From NCBI GenBank assembly GCA_018398805.1, contig JAGFBZ010001254.1, positions 310,001 through 374,000 of the forward strand: 64,000 bases of DNA. Reading direction: 5' to 3'. Shown here piece after piece: positions 51,822 through 64,000 of this stretch. Positions within the stretch are counted from its first letter, which is position 1. The number at the start of each line of letters is the position of its first letter. The notes beneath the pieces were generated by a model, which saw nothing but the letters and a program-made list of their open reading frames with translations, was not told where the DNA came from and did no database searches. Source of the stretch: Hirundichthys speculiger. Lineage: Eukaryota; Chordata; Actinopteri; Beloniformes; Exocoetidae. Made by a program: the position numbers and the translations under genes.

Positions 51822-54215
51822 TTCAAGTAGTCGCAGCTGCATTCTAATGCTATGAATTACACATTACACTTTTTTTTTCATGCATCACTTTTTGCATATA
51901 GTGGTGGATGGAAGAGAAAGTTAAGTCACTTTTTTCGATATTATTATTTTCACATTGCTTTTGAAGAAGTATTACACTGGTCATTTAAAGTATATTCTTC
52001 CCACATTTGAAATGTCTAACTTGGGTGTATAACAGTGTTGTAAACTCAGAGCCAGTGGGGAGGCTGCTGTGTCTGACAGTGAGTTCAGCACCATGTTTGT
52101 CTCTATTACATCTGAGTGACTTGAGCCAACTCCACTTGTGTACTGCAGAGGTTAAAGATGGCCGTGCAGCTTCTCATTTCATGTGGCCAGCCTCACCTGA
52201 TAGAGTTGTTAAGTGAGAGAGGTTTTATTCATTTTTCTTCATTGTATATTCAATGCAAATCCACTGGTCCTTTCATTCCATTACACGGCACCACAGAGAA
52301 AATAAGATGGCAGCAGTCATCTTATGGTTGTCCTGTAAACGTGTTGTACCTTAGACAGACATTAAAACATCCCCCTACAGAGAGGACTGAGCTGATGATG
52401 CATCAGAAACTGATACAGATTAATGGTTTGGCCGAGAACTGCTGTTGTGTTTTGGGTACATATATAGTTTGCCATTAGTGTACCATCTGCAATTTATTAA
52501 CTGCATTTTTAATGAGCTCCCACGGAAACTCTTCAATCTATATTTAATTCAATTAACACTTCGAACATGATGAACCAGCCATTCATCATGTTTTCTGGTG
52601 CTACTAGAACATATTATACCACACAGTAAATTACCCATTCTTCCTTTGAACCCTGAAATCCATTCTCTAAGGTCGTTTATGGGACCGAATCTGCAGAGGC
52701 GACCTTGTCTGCGCATTTGTGGCTGGCCAGGAGCGTGACTGTGCACATATAGTATACTTACGTTTGTTAATGTGTGGGCTGCGTGTATGCGAGTGTGCCA
52801 GCATGTGTGGGCGAGAGAGCATGTTGAAGAGGGATTTTAACAAAGAACAGTATCCCCGATCTCTACACCTCTGAAAAGATGAGCAGCTCATTACAATACA
52901 GATGTTACTCAGCGCATGAAATGTGGAATATCATTTAGTCCACCAGATCTGGAAACCCAGTGCCCCGTTGTGATCAGCTAATTTTCTCTGTTAAGAATAT
53001 AATCCATTCAATGGAAGGGACATAGCAGGAGTACACTCACTGCAGGGTGAGTGGCTCTGCTTTTCATTCCCTTTTGTCCATGACATATCTCAGATTAAAA
53101 CATATTTAGCCATTCTTTATCAATCGTTCAAACCTGGATTATTTTGCTGTCGTCTGCGGCAGTATGATATTTTTACTGTTTATGGCATTACAACTACTTT
53201 TCAACTACGCTGTCAGCAAAACGAAGACATGCGTTTTAAAAAAGACAAACAAGAATCAAGCTCTCTTCATACTGGCCATTGAAGGTGGGACTGATGCAAT
53301 ACTTGCAAGGAAAACATCAGAATCATTTGCTTCCCATTACATTAAGCTCTGCACATTTTTTCTCACTGTAGATATTCAATTAGCAAGATTCACTTATCAT
53401 AAATCATAATCACACAAAGCCCTGAGGTGAAGTCACAGCAAGAATGTAAATTAAAATGGATTTTTAGCTTTCTGTTCAGTTCATTTAAACTGGGGGAAAG
53501 ATGTTTTGTAAATGAGTTTGTGGAGATAAGTCAGGAATTGTAGCAAGCATGTTATTTTCACACGCGTTCACACACTGATCACAAAGAGCTGCTACACCGT
53601 TTCTGTTACTAAGCAGGAAGTCTCCTGAACATTAGCATTGACCCCAAAGCAGCAGATCATGCTTCATAACATTCTTAGTATCTCATAGCATATACTTAAT
53701 TGGAGGCATTAAAAAAGGATTGTCTGAAAGGACTGAGTTTAATTATCTTCATGAGATACTTAAGACAAATTAAGGACAATTTAAGATTTGTTTATAAAAT
53801 GCTTATGCAGAGTCAGTTGAACTTAAAGCTGTACTCTCAGTATTGTCATATCAAGAAAGAAAAAAAAACAAGAACCATTATAAAATATGGCACTTATAAT
53901 GGGCCCAAGGACCTCTCTGTTCCAGCAGCTCTACAGAGCAGTTTAATATCTTTTGCCTCACTGATTTAGTTTATGACATGTTTCTTAACTACTGGGGTTC
54001 AGTCTCTTTGCTCTCAGCCCCTTTTGTGGTTTAAATGTTTCTTTTTCTTTTATGAAATCATCATTATGTGTGTTTCTCTCTTTGTCTTTTTATATCAGGA
54101 AGTTAGAAGAGAGCAGCAGAGCTGAGTGAGAACTGTGGAAACTCAATATCTGAATGGTTCTGCCCTAAATCATGCCTTGATCTATCATTTGTTTTATTCT
54201 AAAAGAGATTATGAT

Positions 54216-54413
54216 TAGGGCAGCACAGTGGCTTGGTGGTTAGCACATGTTGCCTCACAGCAAGAAGGTTCCTTCTTGCAGGTTCCCTGCGATGGACTGG
54301 TGACCTGTCCAGGGTGTACCCCTGCCTTTCACCCAAAGAGAGCTGGGAGATAGACTCCAGCAGATCCATGTGACCCTGGGGAGGATTAAGCAGGCATAGA
54401 TGATGGATGGATG
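54216..54413 (+). mobile_element. short SINE of the same family, 11-bp target duplication
   Basis: Starts TAGGGCAGCACAGTGGCTTG, ends GATGATGGATGGATG. Flanked by GAGATTATGAT at 54205-54215 and 54414-54424. Compared with 51448-51821 it lacks roughly 150-170 bp of the middle (from the box B region to the GACTGGTGACCTGTCC block), so it is an internally deleted or short form. Confidence 0.85.
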
Positions 54414-54795
54414 GAGATTATGATATACAAAATAATATCACCACTATGTGAATAGGATGAGGAAGGGGTCAAAAATGAAGTGGGACATTCTTTTACTTTC
54501 TTTTATACAGATGACATTTGTATAAAACTTTCTTTCTTGTTTTGCTGCAACAAAAGCTTGATTTCATCTTATAAGGAAAGCAATTGTCACTTCACATCTG
54601 TACTTTGTCAAAGAACATCAAGTTCATGTCATCATGCCATTTAGAAGTCGTAAGCAGGTATCAGTTCTGTGTCTAAGTTGTCTCCCACTGACTAAAAAAG
54701 GAAAAACTGATGTTGCGTCTAAGTACTGACTGGAAACAGTGCCCTTTATCTTGTTCTAACTTCCAGTCTGCTTCTCTCCTGTGTTCTGCTCCCAG

Positions 54796-55307
54796 GAGGA
54801 GAGCTGGTCCATTTGCCACCCTACCTCCGCATGGACTTCCTGTTGAACCGTGGTGTGCCTCTGCCAGCCCGAGGAGGCGGGGTCAGCAGCAGTAGTGGCA
54901 GCAGCAGTGGAGGGGGAGGTGGAGGAGCTGCCGGAGCAGGCGGAGGTGGTGGTGTTGCCACAGGGGAAACAAGAGGAGGTGGAGGAGCCATGGGCCAGGC
55001 CTGCCTTGAACCCCAGAGAAGCCGTACCCTGAAGAGGCCGCCTCCCTTGGAGCCCACCCCGATGGAAGTGCCCTCTCCCAGGGAGGTGCAGCAGTGGCAG
55101 CCAGGAACTGCCTCCACCCTCCCTCACAGGGATGCCCGGGAGAGGGGAGAGGCCCGGGGTGAGGTCCGGGGAGAGGTCCCCTCCGCAGGTGATCTAGCCC
55201 AAGCACAGGCTGCCAAGCTCAGCACCTCCCAGGAGTCACTGTTGGACTCCAGAGGACACCTGAAACAGAGCAACAACCCTTATGCCAAGTCTTACACTCT
55301 GGTATAA
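54796..55307 (+). CDS. dscam: dscam E30: last coding exon, PDZ-ligand C-terminus
   Basis: [20 protein letters not shown], then PLPARGGG, a serine/glycine/alanine-rich stretch (about 54892-54990), [20 protein letters not shown], a charged [14 protein letters not shown] segment, and [14 protein letters not shown], closing with PYAKSYTLV and TAA. The last residues T-L-V make a class I PDZ ligand. The low-complexity insert and the RGEVRGEV segment are not in the human tail as I recall it. The acceptor is CAGGAG, a tandem NAGNAG type; the second site (start 54799) would drop one residue. Confidence 0.97.
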
Positions 55308-56150
55308 CACTGGGACACACCGGACTGCTTCAGACACCAGGACTACTGCAGACACACTGGAGGAAGACGGACAGGAGACCGACAGGCCCAGGATGGAGAG
55401 TTTTCCACAACAGAAACTGTTGTATATAGAGCCGTTTCTGACATGCGTCTGAAGTGGATGCTTTTCTTTGAGTCTGTCTTTCTTTCTTTTAGTCTTTTCT
55501 TAATTTTTCTCTCTCGCTCTTCTCTGTTGCTTTTCATTCTCTCACAACTCGCTCCTCTTCTGATGAATTTTCTCTCACAGTTTTTATTTTCTACTTGAGT
55601 ATTCTTTTATTCTAAAGTGACAATTATGAGGATTGCCAAAATGATTTATTTAAAATTTGAGAAAGAGAAAAAATACTATTGAATTTATATCAAGGACAGT
55701 TATAGTCATTATTATTACTATTATTATTGTATAAAAACAGAAAATATCTAAAAAATAAGAAGGTCAAGGGAGGAGGACTCTGGAGCACTCTGCAGGAGAA
55801 TATTGCTTTCTTAATTTATTTTTATTTTGTTGTCACAGTGTGATGAAATCTGTGAATTGGGAAACAGAGGGAGTTTATAACACTAAGAAGAGCCAACAGA
55901 CGGTGAAAAGAAGAGGGACGCCGGACACAACCGCCAATGCTGACCAATCGTAATGTTTTTCAACCTTTATGACAACTGCATGGCGACTGATCAGATGACA
56001 ATTAATAGGAATGGCTGGATAATCCAAAAAAGAGAATTTTTGTCACACTAAGAAATTATACAATGTGAATATATATAAAGAGATCACTTTTATTTGTGGA
56101 TATTATGGGGAAAATGATTTGGTTAATAAAGTCCTTAGTCATGTTTGCAC
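55308..56150 (+). other. dscam: dscam 3' UTR (probable)
   Basis: Follows the stop at 55305-55307. The only good poly(A) signal nearby is AATAAA at 56125-56130, followed by a GT/T-rich region, so cleavage around 56145-56160 is expected. AT-rich with an ATT-rich patch near 55710-55730. Longer forms beyond this site cannot be excluded. Confidence 0.7.
56125..56130 (+). terminator. polyadenylation signal AATAAA
   Basis: Canonical hexamer 818 nt after the dscam stop codon, with GTTTGCACACATCTGAGTTTG downstream serving as a plausible GU-rich element. Confidence 0.7.
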
Positions 56151-56662
56151 ACATCTGAGTTTGACTTTTATGGTTCCCAGACAGACCAACATCCCTCTCT
56201 TTTGTTGTCAGTCTTCCTTTTCTAGTCCGTTCTTTCTTCTCTCATTTATCTGCTTTTCTTTAATGTCCCCATGAAATCAGATTAGATGTTTGAAAGTTAA
56301 TATATTATCTGTCCTACTTGTCATTTTATAAGTATTCTCAGTGGTATTTTAAAGTTTGTCATGTCCACTTGGACTTCGAAGTCTACTAATTTGGTATCCC
56401 ATAAGCACCTTTTGAATTTCAAAGTTCAGGAGAGCTGAATGGTTTGATCAGGTTACCGTAGCAGACAGATCACAGGAGAGCAGGCTTTTTAAAAGAGGGG
56501 AAGTACTCGCTATAATTTCTGTTTTACATGGAATCTATACACACATAGGTGCAAATATCACTGTCATCATCATTTCATGGGGATTTTTAAATGCCTGGAT
56601 GTAAATTTTTTTGACACTTACTATTGTAATTAGATATTTACTGAAAAACATTACATGTGAAC

Positions 56663-57762
56663 TAGGGGTGCACGATAACTATCGGGTCCGATAACAGGAA
56701 ATTATGACGTCATTCCGATAAGTCCGATATCATGACAAATAGCCCCGATAACATATTTGTCAACACGGCAGTGCCTCGCTCCCTCTGAGTCTTAAATGAC
56801 TGGCAGTGAATGTTATGTTCAAGAAAAACAATTTCTCAATCAGGAAAATCAAGAATACCCCCTAATGAAAGAAAACAACTTGTTAAGTCGGTCATAATTT
56901 TAGTAGTTGCTAACTTGAATCAATATTCGCAGTATTTCCCATCATGTTACACATAAAAAAAAATAGAAAAGGCTGAAAGAACGACTTGCAAACGAGGGAA
57001 CATTGGAATTTACGTTACACCTTGAATGCAGCCTGCAGCACAGCGCTGATCACAACAAACATGGCGGTGATGGCATGGAGCTTCGTTAAAGTTTCAGAAG
57101 AAGATAGTTTGGTGGTTATTTGTGATGAATGCTCCACGCGAATTCTAAGAGGAGGGAAGCACAAGCACAAGCTTTAATACGTCAAACCTGATCAGCCACC
57201 TACAACATAAAAATCGCTTCCATGGAGTTTTGAAATCGCGCTAACGAGAGGTAATGCTATTGTGCGCAAGCCAGCAGCAGTCTCCCCTCCTCTCCGCTCA
57301 TCTCTCTCATCTAAAGCTTCCATGAGATAAAAAAAAAAACAAAAAAATCACTCAACCTCATATACTTTAATTAAAGGTATTAATTTAAATAGAATCACAA
57401 GTCAAAATCCTTTAAATGTAAATCCTTTTCAGTTTGTAATTTTGATGCATGTATTTCCATCAGTTCAAGGAGCCTTTATTTTTTTTTATATCAGCTAGTA
57501 ATGCAGCTTATTTAAGTTGATGTGATATATCAAATAGGTTTGTTTGATAGCTTTGCGAAAATGTTTAAGAGGCTTGCCAATAGTTTTTCAATGGAAAAAA
57601 TAAATATCTGTTCATTTAAATGTCCAAACTATTTTTGATTTTGTTCATAGTATTGATGTAATGATCTTAGGTATATGTGTGTGTTATCGGTTATCGGTAT
57701 CGGCCTTTAGGAGCTGAAAGTTATCGGTATCGGCTTTAAAAAACAGTTATTGTGCATCCCTA
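56663..57762 (+). mobile_element. hAT element, 1.1 kb, with perfect 8-bp target duplication
   Basis: Ends TAGGGGTGCACGATAA and, reading inward from the right, TAGGGATGCACAATAA (14 of 16 identical). Perfect 8-bp duplications ATGTGAAC at 56655-56662 and 57763-57770. Near 57061-57220 there is a decayed BED-type zinc-finger start (MAVMAWSFVKVSEEDS, ICDECS, then SHLQHKNRFH in another frame), so it is a deleted relative of a ZBED-like hAT. ATCGG-rich subterminal repeats are present at both sides. Confidence 0.9.
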
Positions 57763-59519
57763 ATGTGAACTGTAGTGTTTGAACAGTTATTTGTGAACAA
57801 GGATCACCAAAACTCTATCTTATTACCTTAAAATTCCAATCTAGTAATTAAATCAAATAGAGACAAATAGAGTACAGCAAAATGGTGCTGTATTTTTATC
57901 TGCTATGTGCATTTGGAGCTTTTTGCACACACGACCACTTCCTCTAAAGAAAGAATCAAGCCAAAACAAGAGATACAGATGAATCAATTTACATCATTGT
58001 TTACCTTTAGTATCTTGGTGTACTATTGCAATGCTGCGGTGTAAATCACATGGATCCAAAGTAAAGATACTACACATCTATCCTTTCATGGCTGAGGTAA
58101 CATGGATAAAATGGTCAAAAGATCTCTCTGCGCAGAAAAGATGGAAGGTGCTGATTCATCATGAGAGGAAGGACAAAACAGAAGATCGTCGATGTGCTGA
58201 ACCGCACCAGAAAGTCCAGGCTATGTTCCCGTCAAAATATCAGCACTGACAGCTGCACAAGTGGAGATCAATTAACTTTTTCAGGAACAAATGGAGGAAG
58301 CCACGAATGCGGGGAAGACCAGAAAGGCACAGATCTGCAAATCCCTGGATGAGTGTGAGTGTTGCCCCCATACACGTCAAGTCCCATGGTGCACAGGTAA
58401 CCTCTATTCTACTGTATAAAGTGTGTGGTTCCAGGACTTTATATGACTTTTTTTTACAACCGCCACAAACATATACATTGGGCTTTTCAGACTCAGGTCC
58501 TTTAGTAGAGGTGTAAGTCCCTGAGTCTTTGGGCAAAATCTGAGCTTGTCTTAGGTCAACAGTCTTCTTCGATCCCAAATGTTTCACCACGAATCTGTTG
58601 GAACCACTCCTCCTGGCTGAAAGTCAAAGCCCTTCATGATCTTCCTGCCAATGCAGCCAATTTGCCTCTGAAGCACTTGGTGGTTGCACTTTTCCTTGAA
58701 CACTGAATATTCAAGTCATCTTTTTTTGATCATTCAATATCAGGCTTCCTAATTTTAAACACTGGTGACTTAGATTTGGACTCGTGGATTAATGAAATTC
58801 ACTCGTGGAATCAGTCAAATCCTCAGATTTGATTGGATTTGATAAGGATTTGGTATAATATCTACATTAAGCTCAGTATTAATTTTGTGCAAGATGCATG
58901 TTGCCACATGCTACCAGTGCATGTCATGCAGACATCTTGTTTAGGAGCAACTAATGGTGTTAAAATGCCAGGAGAAAATATCCTCCAAACATTGCTGTCT
59001 GCTTTACTTTTAACAGTGTTCTCTTGTAGTGGTAAAAAAAAAAAAAAAAAAAAAAAACTCTGCCACAAACGATTGAGGAGATGACTGAGACAACTTCTAA
59101 TTTCATTGGTCATCTGGCCAGAGTTCACCCAGAAAACGAAGTACTACGGCGATACTTGTTGTTGCCATTGCTTTAGTTTTTTTAATCAGTTTGTAGCAGA
59201 CAAGGAAACTGCTAATAAGCAGATCATAAACATATAATCTTGGTTGTTAATTTAGCTATCACTCTGCAGAGGTGAGTCAACGTTTCCATAAAAACACCGA
59301 GCTCCTGGAAATCAGACACACTGGACACTGCAGGATTGTAAGAATAACGTGTTTATAGAAATATGAATATAATATTGCACAAATACATATAAAATTGTGT
59401 TTATAAATTAACTTAAAAAATGTTTTAGAATATAGTTCTATGGAGTGAAAATTACAATTTGCAATATTATAGGCATTGATTTGTTTTCCTGCTATTTCAG
59501 GACTGATCCTGAGGTAATA

Positions 59520-59941
59520 CACAGCAAAAAAAAGGGGGGTCTTCAAACAAGATAAAAACACTACAACTAAGGAAAAAGGTACTCAAAACAAGTGAAAAAA
59601 AATCTGTCCATGCAGCAAGATAATTTCACTTGGTAAGATTTCTTAAATTAAGATTGTAGGAACACTTGTTTCCAGATTTAAGAAAGGTATAATTTGTTAT
59701 TGAATCTTAAAGCAAGATTTATTTTGATGAGGTGAGAAGGAGGAAAAACGTAATACATCTTATTTTAAGTGTTAATTGTCCCATTTTAGGATTCCCTGCC
59801 TGTTTGAGACAAAAAAGTAAAGTTTTACTTGATATAAGATTATACTGAGACTTAAAATAAGTCTCAAAAACAAGAAAAAATATCTAACGCTTCTAAATGT
59901 AAGTTTTTTTTTTCTTGGTAAGAACCAAATAATTTGCAGTG
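59520..59941. mobile_element. MITE with TA target duplication
   Basis: CACAGCAAAAA at the left and AATTTGCAGTG at the right are inverted; TA dinucleotides flank both (59518-59519, 59942-59943). 422 bp, AT-rich, no coding capacity. Resembles short fish elements whose ends read CACTGCAAAAA. Confidence 0.7.
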
Positions 59942-60979
59942 TATGGTCGTGCGACAGTAAACTGCAGATAATTCAGTTGTTAAGGAATTCAGTCTACATA
60001 CAAAATAAAGATGATGACATGCCATTCAGCCCAGATTTGACCCTGCAAATTCAAAACAGAAAGTGTGGTTACCAAAAATGGACTTGGGACATCAGAAAAA
60101 TGATTACAGGTGCAGGAACATGATGATCTAAATGTCAGCTTTGATGTGACTGATATTTTTCTGACTTTTACTTCTATCTTTTAACATCATCTCATGCAAA
60201 TCAATGAAAAAATAACAGAAACTCTCAGGAGGATTCCCTGGAAGTACAGAAAGATAAGCTAAAAAAAAAAAAAAAACTTTTTACATTTAATCAGATTAAA
60301 ACTGTTTCCATCCACATGTCACCGTTATAGAGCCATAGAGCATATAGTCCCCTGTATACAGTTTTGAAGGCCTTTCAGAGGCTGTCCATCATCCAGCTCC
60401 CACCTCTCAGGTTGCTGCAATACATTTAAGTAAGACATGACAGTAATGTTACACAACCTGCTGTCAAATTGTTTATGCATTTTATGTTCAGAGTGCATTG
60501 GCAAAATTTAAAAGTATGACTCTTTTCAACTCTTCTTAAAACAAGATGTAGGGGCTTTCTTGGGTCCAGACTTTTGGCTGTCTACCAAAGTCTTCCAGAA
60601 GGTCCGTCACTGCTGTGGTTCGCCTCATCTTATGACAGCAACAAGTTATACAGAGTTTTTTTTCACTCATTTTAGATGGTAAAGATTTTGAATATCTCTG
60701 GAATAAGTTTAGATGAAGAAAATTTGACTAAAAATCACTTTTCAACCAATAATTTAATTGAAATGTGCAAAGCAATTTTAATCATGAACTTTCATTAGAA
60801 AGCAGGTTTGACATTTTATCTTAAAGTAACAAAAGTGACCAGAACAAAAATGAACTCAGCAAAAATCTTTTACAACAGGGATGTTCAAAGGCATTATTTT
60901 GAAGGATCCACTTCCATCGTTCTCTAAATGTTAATGGGTTGGCAGAAAATGAATGTAGTGAGAAGAAAACCCATCTTAG

Positions 60980-61096
60980 GTGCACCTATGCCTTACTCAC
61001 CTGCCTTTCACCCTGAGACAGCTGAGAAAGGTCTCCAGCACAACCACGTGACCGTAAATATAATCCAGTGGGTATCAAAACTGAATAGATGGATGA
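60980..61096 (+). mobile_element. degenerate SINE fragment
   Basis: CACCTGCCTTTCACCCTGAG, then GACAGCTGAGAAAGGTCTCC, AGCACAACCACGTGACCGT and a terminal AATAGATGGATGA align with the 3' part of the SINE at 54216-54413. Old and truncated. Confidence 0.65.
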
Positions 61097-62138
61097 TTAT
61101 TGACAGAAAGACAGTTCTCTCCTTTCACACATCAGCAGGTTATTGTAAAGGTGAAAGGAAACTTGTTGGTACAAACCTAACTTCACACTTGTAATTGATG
61201 ATGAGTCTTGGTTTTGATCAACAGATGGCACTGTGCAGTCACTAAATCACCAGTGAGTGTGTTAACTTTGAGGAGTTGGAAAGGAATGGTTCGGCACCAA
61301 AACTGTTTGTGACAACCTAGAGAAACATTAAGGGCAACCCAGCAGTCTATTCCAGCGTGTGCCTGCCATTTGCTGTTGCACACAACCCTGAGGACGGTGA
61401 ATTATTCATGCCAGAGCTGGCACTTGGACCCAGATCAGGTTCATATGAGAGAGCAGAGACCAGGAAGAGATTGTATGCATACAACACAGAAAATAAACAC
61501 AGACTATGCCCCTCCCAGGGAAATCAAAACCACTGGTGATTCATTAAGTTATTATAAATCAGATGTTTTATTCAGATCTGGAATAGGTTTGCATGCAGTG
61601 CAACAAAAGTCTTCTGCTGCATTCTTAAAAAATAGCTGTCAGCTTGCTGATCCACCCAGGAAAACCCCATGCACTTATTATAAATGATTCCAAGAAAAAT
61701 GGTGGCAGTAAATAAAATTTACCATGGAAGAATATCAGTGGTCTTTCCTTCGAAACCGGTGGGCTCCCCTCTCCTATGTGCAGTAGTACAATGGAGATAG
61801 ATTACCCACCTGCACACTGAGAATACTTTATGGCTGTACACTTGCCCTTATACATCATGAAGCGACATTATTGGACTGTTAATGTGTGACTTGCCTCCAG
61901 ACTGCAGGCCATTATACCTCCCACTGCACTTAGCAGTTAGAAAGAGAAACTGAGATCCCAAGCTAAAATCTACAGCAATGGCCCACGCTTTTTGTGTCTT
62001 TTATTATTAGATCAACTTCCCCTTTAATCAATGTCACTCAGAGGCTTTAAAAGAGCATTTGAGTTGACTAAGCATTTAAGCATTTATAATTGTATAGCAA
62101 AAATACTATACTTATTTCAACCTTTTTAAATGTATCTA

Positions 62139-62140
<2 letters not shown>

Positions 62141-62190
<50 letters not shown>

Positions 62191-62204
62191 CATTATTATT
62201 ATTA
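62141..62204. repeat. (TTA)n trinucleotide microsatellite
   Basis: About 64 bp of TTA repeats with one CATTAT interruption. Confidence 0.95.
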
Positions 62205-64000
62205 TAAGAAATCTTTTTATCCTGTGTTTTTACAGGTTTCCTAAATCCAGTTTTTTAAAATTCCAGCTATTTTATCCTCCTGAACCGATGCTGCTAATTC
62301 AGTTTCCCTAACTTTCCGTAGCCTCAGTAGTACATTAATCTGCGAACTTTCGTGCAAAGGGTCTGAGCTCATGTCCCGTCTGACCCAAGTTTTTCTAAGA
62401 CGTCTTTTCACTTTTCAATGTTGCCGTCACCCATCATGGATTAGATTTAGCTACTAAAACTGTAGTTTCAGTTGGAAGTGGTCATCAACACAAATGAAAG
62501 CTACAAAACATTGAGTTAACTTAAGCGTCAGCATCTTGCAGTTTCAGAGCCTTTATAGCAAAGCTACTGTGAACAGATGTATGTTCTCACATGAACTGCT
62601 CAAAAGTCGATAAATTATTCTTGGCAGCCTGTTTTCATTTTGCTACTCGTTAAAACCTGATTTAACAATTTCACTGTGCTGTGTAAAGTACTTTTTTTTT
62701 AAAACCATTTATCAATTCTGCTTTATGAACTGTTTAATGGGCACATCTGCATTGGTTTCAGGTGTTGAGGCTGATTTGATATATCATTTTCAGAAGAGAT
62801 TGTAGAAGATTTACAACTATTAGATTAACTGCTCTAACTGTCCATATTTCCTAGTACCAGCAGTACCCACTAGGCCTGCCTCGGGGTATTGCTGACATAT
62901 ATTATTGCTAGTGTCTGGAAGAAGGCCCTCGGATTTTCTTTTAACTGTCTGCTGAGGATATGATTGCGTGATGAGCAATAGACCAACTGCCCTCCCAACT
63001 GGGTTTCATAATGAGGTGCCTGAAGAGCAGGCAGGAGGCAGGGGGGCAATTTGCAGAGCATGGAAAGGAAGGACTTTCCCCTTGAGTTCACACAACACTT
63101 CCTGAATCAATCACAACCTCACTTCGCTCTCTGCAGCCTCCTGAGAACTCCTCCACTTCGTTTCCTTGACATCACGCTCGCCATGCTCGGCTCCCTTTCA
63201 GACCCATTATTTTTCTTTTCTGTTCTGATCCCTCTCATCTTACTGTCTCAGATCACTCTGTTGATTGAACAGCTTGTCGTCAGAGAAGAGACTTGACAAG
63301 ATCAGATCTTCCTGACAGGAAAACCGTTTCCCATAAGCTTCTTCTGTCAGACCAAACAAATTGGCGTGTTTGCAGCAGCTAGAAGGCTACGACACTACGG
63401 CGCCCTATTATATCATGGATTACGGCTGAGGACTTCTGCAGATATTTTACAGTTTGTACACGTACTGTGGAGCAACAAGTGACATTAAGAAAATAAATCT
63501 CATTTGGGATATACAATGGTATCAGTAGCCTTTTTAAACAATTCCACTTATAAAGAAAAGGAACTGAAATAAAATTACTGTTAGTCACTGTAATACATTG
63601 CAGATCACATGTTAAGTGTTTGGAAAATATTAAGTATTCCTCTAATTGGTCTTAATTGACTGGAGACAGGCCAGGAGTCTGTTTGAATGCATTGCACCAC
63701 AGATGGATAACCTATTGCAGTATGGTGACAATGAATTAGCTTTTATGTGCAGAGCAGGGATTAAATACACCCTGTCAGGGGCCTGAGTCCTGCTGGAACT
63801 GCCATATTTACTCCTGTAACTGTAATTTCCCTTGGATGAGTATGCTTCCACCAAATGCCTAGATTTATATTTCAGTAACATAACTGATCTAATTTGAACT
63901 CCAGCTGTCAACATATGGATTCATCAGCAAGTAACCACTGCAGCCTGGCAAAGATGATATTTTTTGGTCTTCTCAGCAAGTCTACAACCCTGACAAACCA

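Larger units (their letters stand above)
56151..64000. other. downstream intergenic region
   Basis: No gene was recognised after dscam. The region holds a hAT (56663-57762), a MITE (59520-59941), a degenerate SINE (60980-61096), a TTA microsatellite and A-runs (59034-59057, 60260-60276). The open frames on either strand at 58000-58650 have no recognisable family. Confidence 0.75.

Noticed and set aside
54756..55206. Minus-strand frames over the last exon
   Set aside because: They are shadows of the GC-rich dscam tail exon, which itself has strong homology.
58031..58590. Overlapping open frames on both strands downstream of dscam
   Set aside because: No recognisable domain, no supporting exon or splice structure; may be repeat-derived but could not be assigned.

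Overview
This is vertebrate nuclear DNA, almost certainly from a ray-finned (percomorph-type) fish. It has GT-AG introns, abundant hAT-type elements, tRNA-headed SINEs with GATG tails, and compact introns. It carries one recognisable gene, DSCAM (Down syndrome cell adhesion molecule), on the + strand. Thirty coding exons run from 6648 to the stop codon at 55307, with a 3' UTR ending near a poly(A) signal at 56125. The encoded protein runs from the second half of Ig2 to the C-terminal PDZ ligand, about 1,900 residues. The signal peptide, Ig1 and the first half of Ig2 must lie upstream. If the gene has the 33 exons I remember for human DSCAM, these are exons 4-33. I call them E1-E30 below. Comparisons with human DSCAM and DSCAML1 are from memory.

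Layout: 1-6647 is upstream intron, including a hAT element at 4181-5757 broken up by other repeats. 6648-18366 holds Ig2(C-term) to Ig8. 18367-32074 is a 13.7 kb intron without coding sequence. 32075-42545 holds Ig9, FN1-FN4, Ig10, FN5 and FN6. 44785-44961 encodes the linker and membrane segment. 45402-55307 encodes the cytoplasmic tail. 56150-64000 is intergenic and repeat-rich (a 1.1 kb hAT with perfect 8-bp target duplication, a TA-flanked MITE, a degenerate SINE, a TTA microsatellite), with no convincing gene.

The exons splice in one consistent frame, and every Ig or FN domain begins and ends at a phase-1 intron. The product is a cell-surface homophilic adhesion receptor used in neurite self-avoidance, axon guidance and synaptic lamina choice. 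Two exons (E1 and E11) each carry a single extra base that breaks the frame. Both sit in short homopolymers and everything else is intact, so sequencing or assembly error is the simplest reading.

The best leads are: a coordinated gain of two cysteines in Ig5 and loss of two in FN6 relative to human DSCAM; a histidine-rich, GC-rich Ig5 exon; a non-canonical GC-AG intron after Ig10; a glycine/serine-rich expansion in the last exon; a 36-bp nearly perfect hairpin in the last intron; and a possible alternative in-frame exon in the tail.
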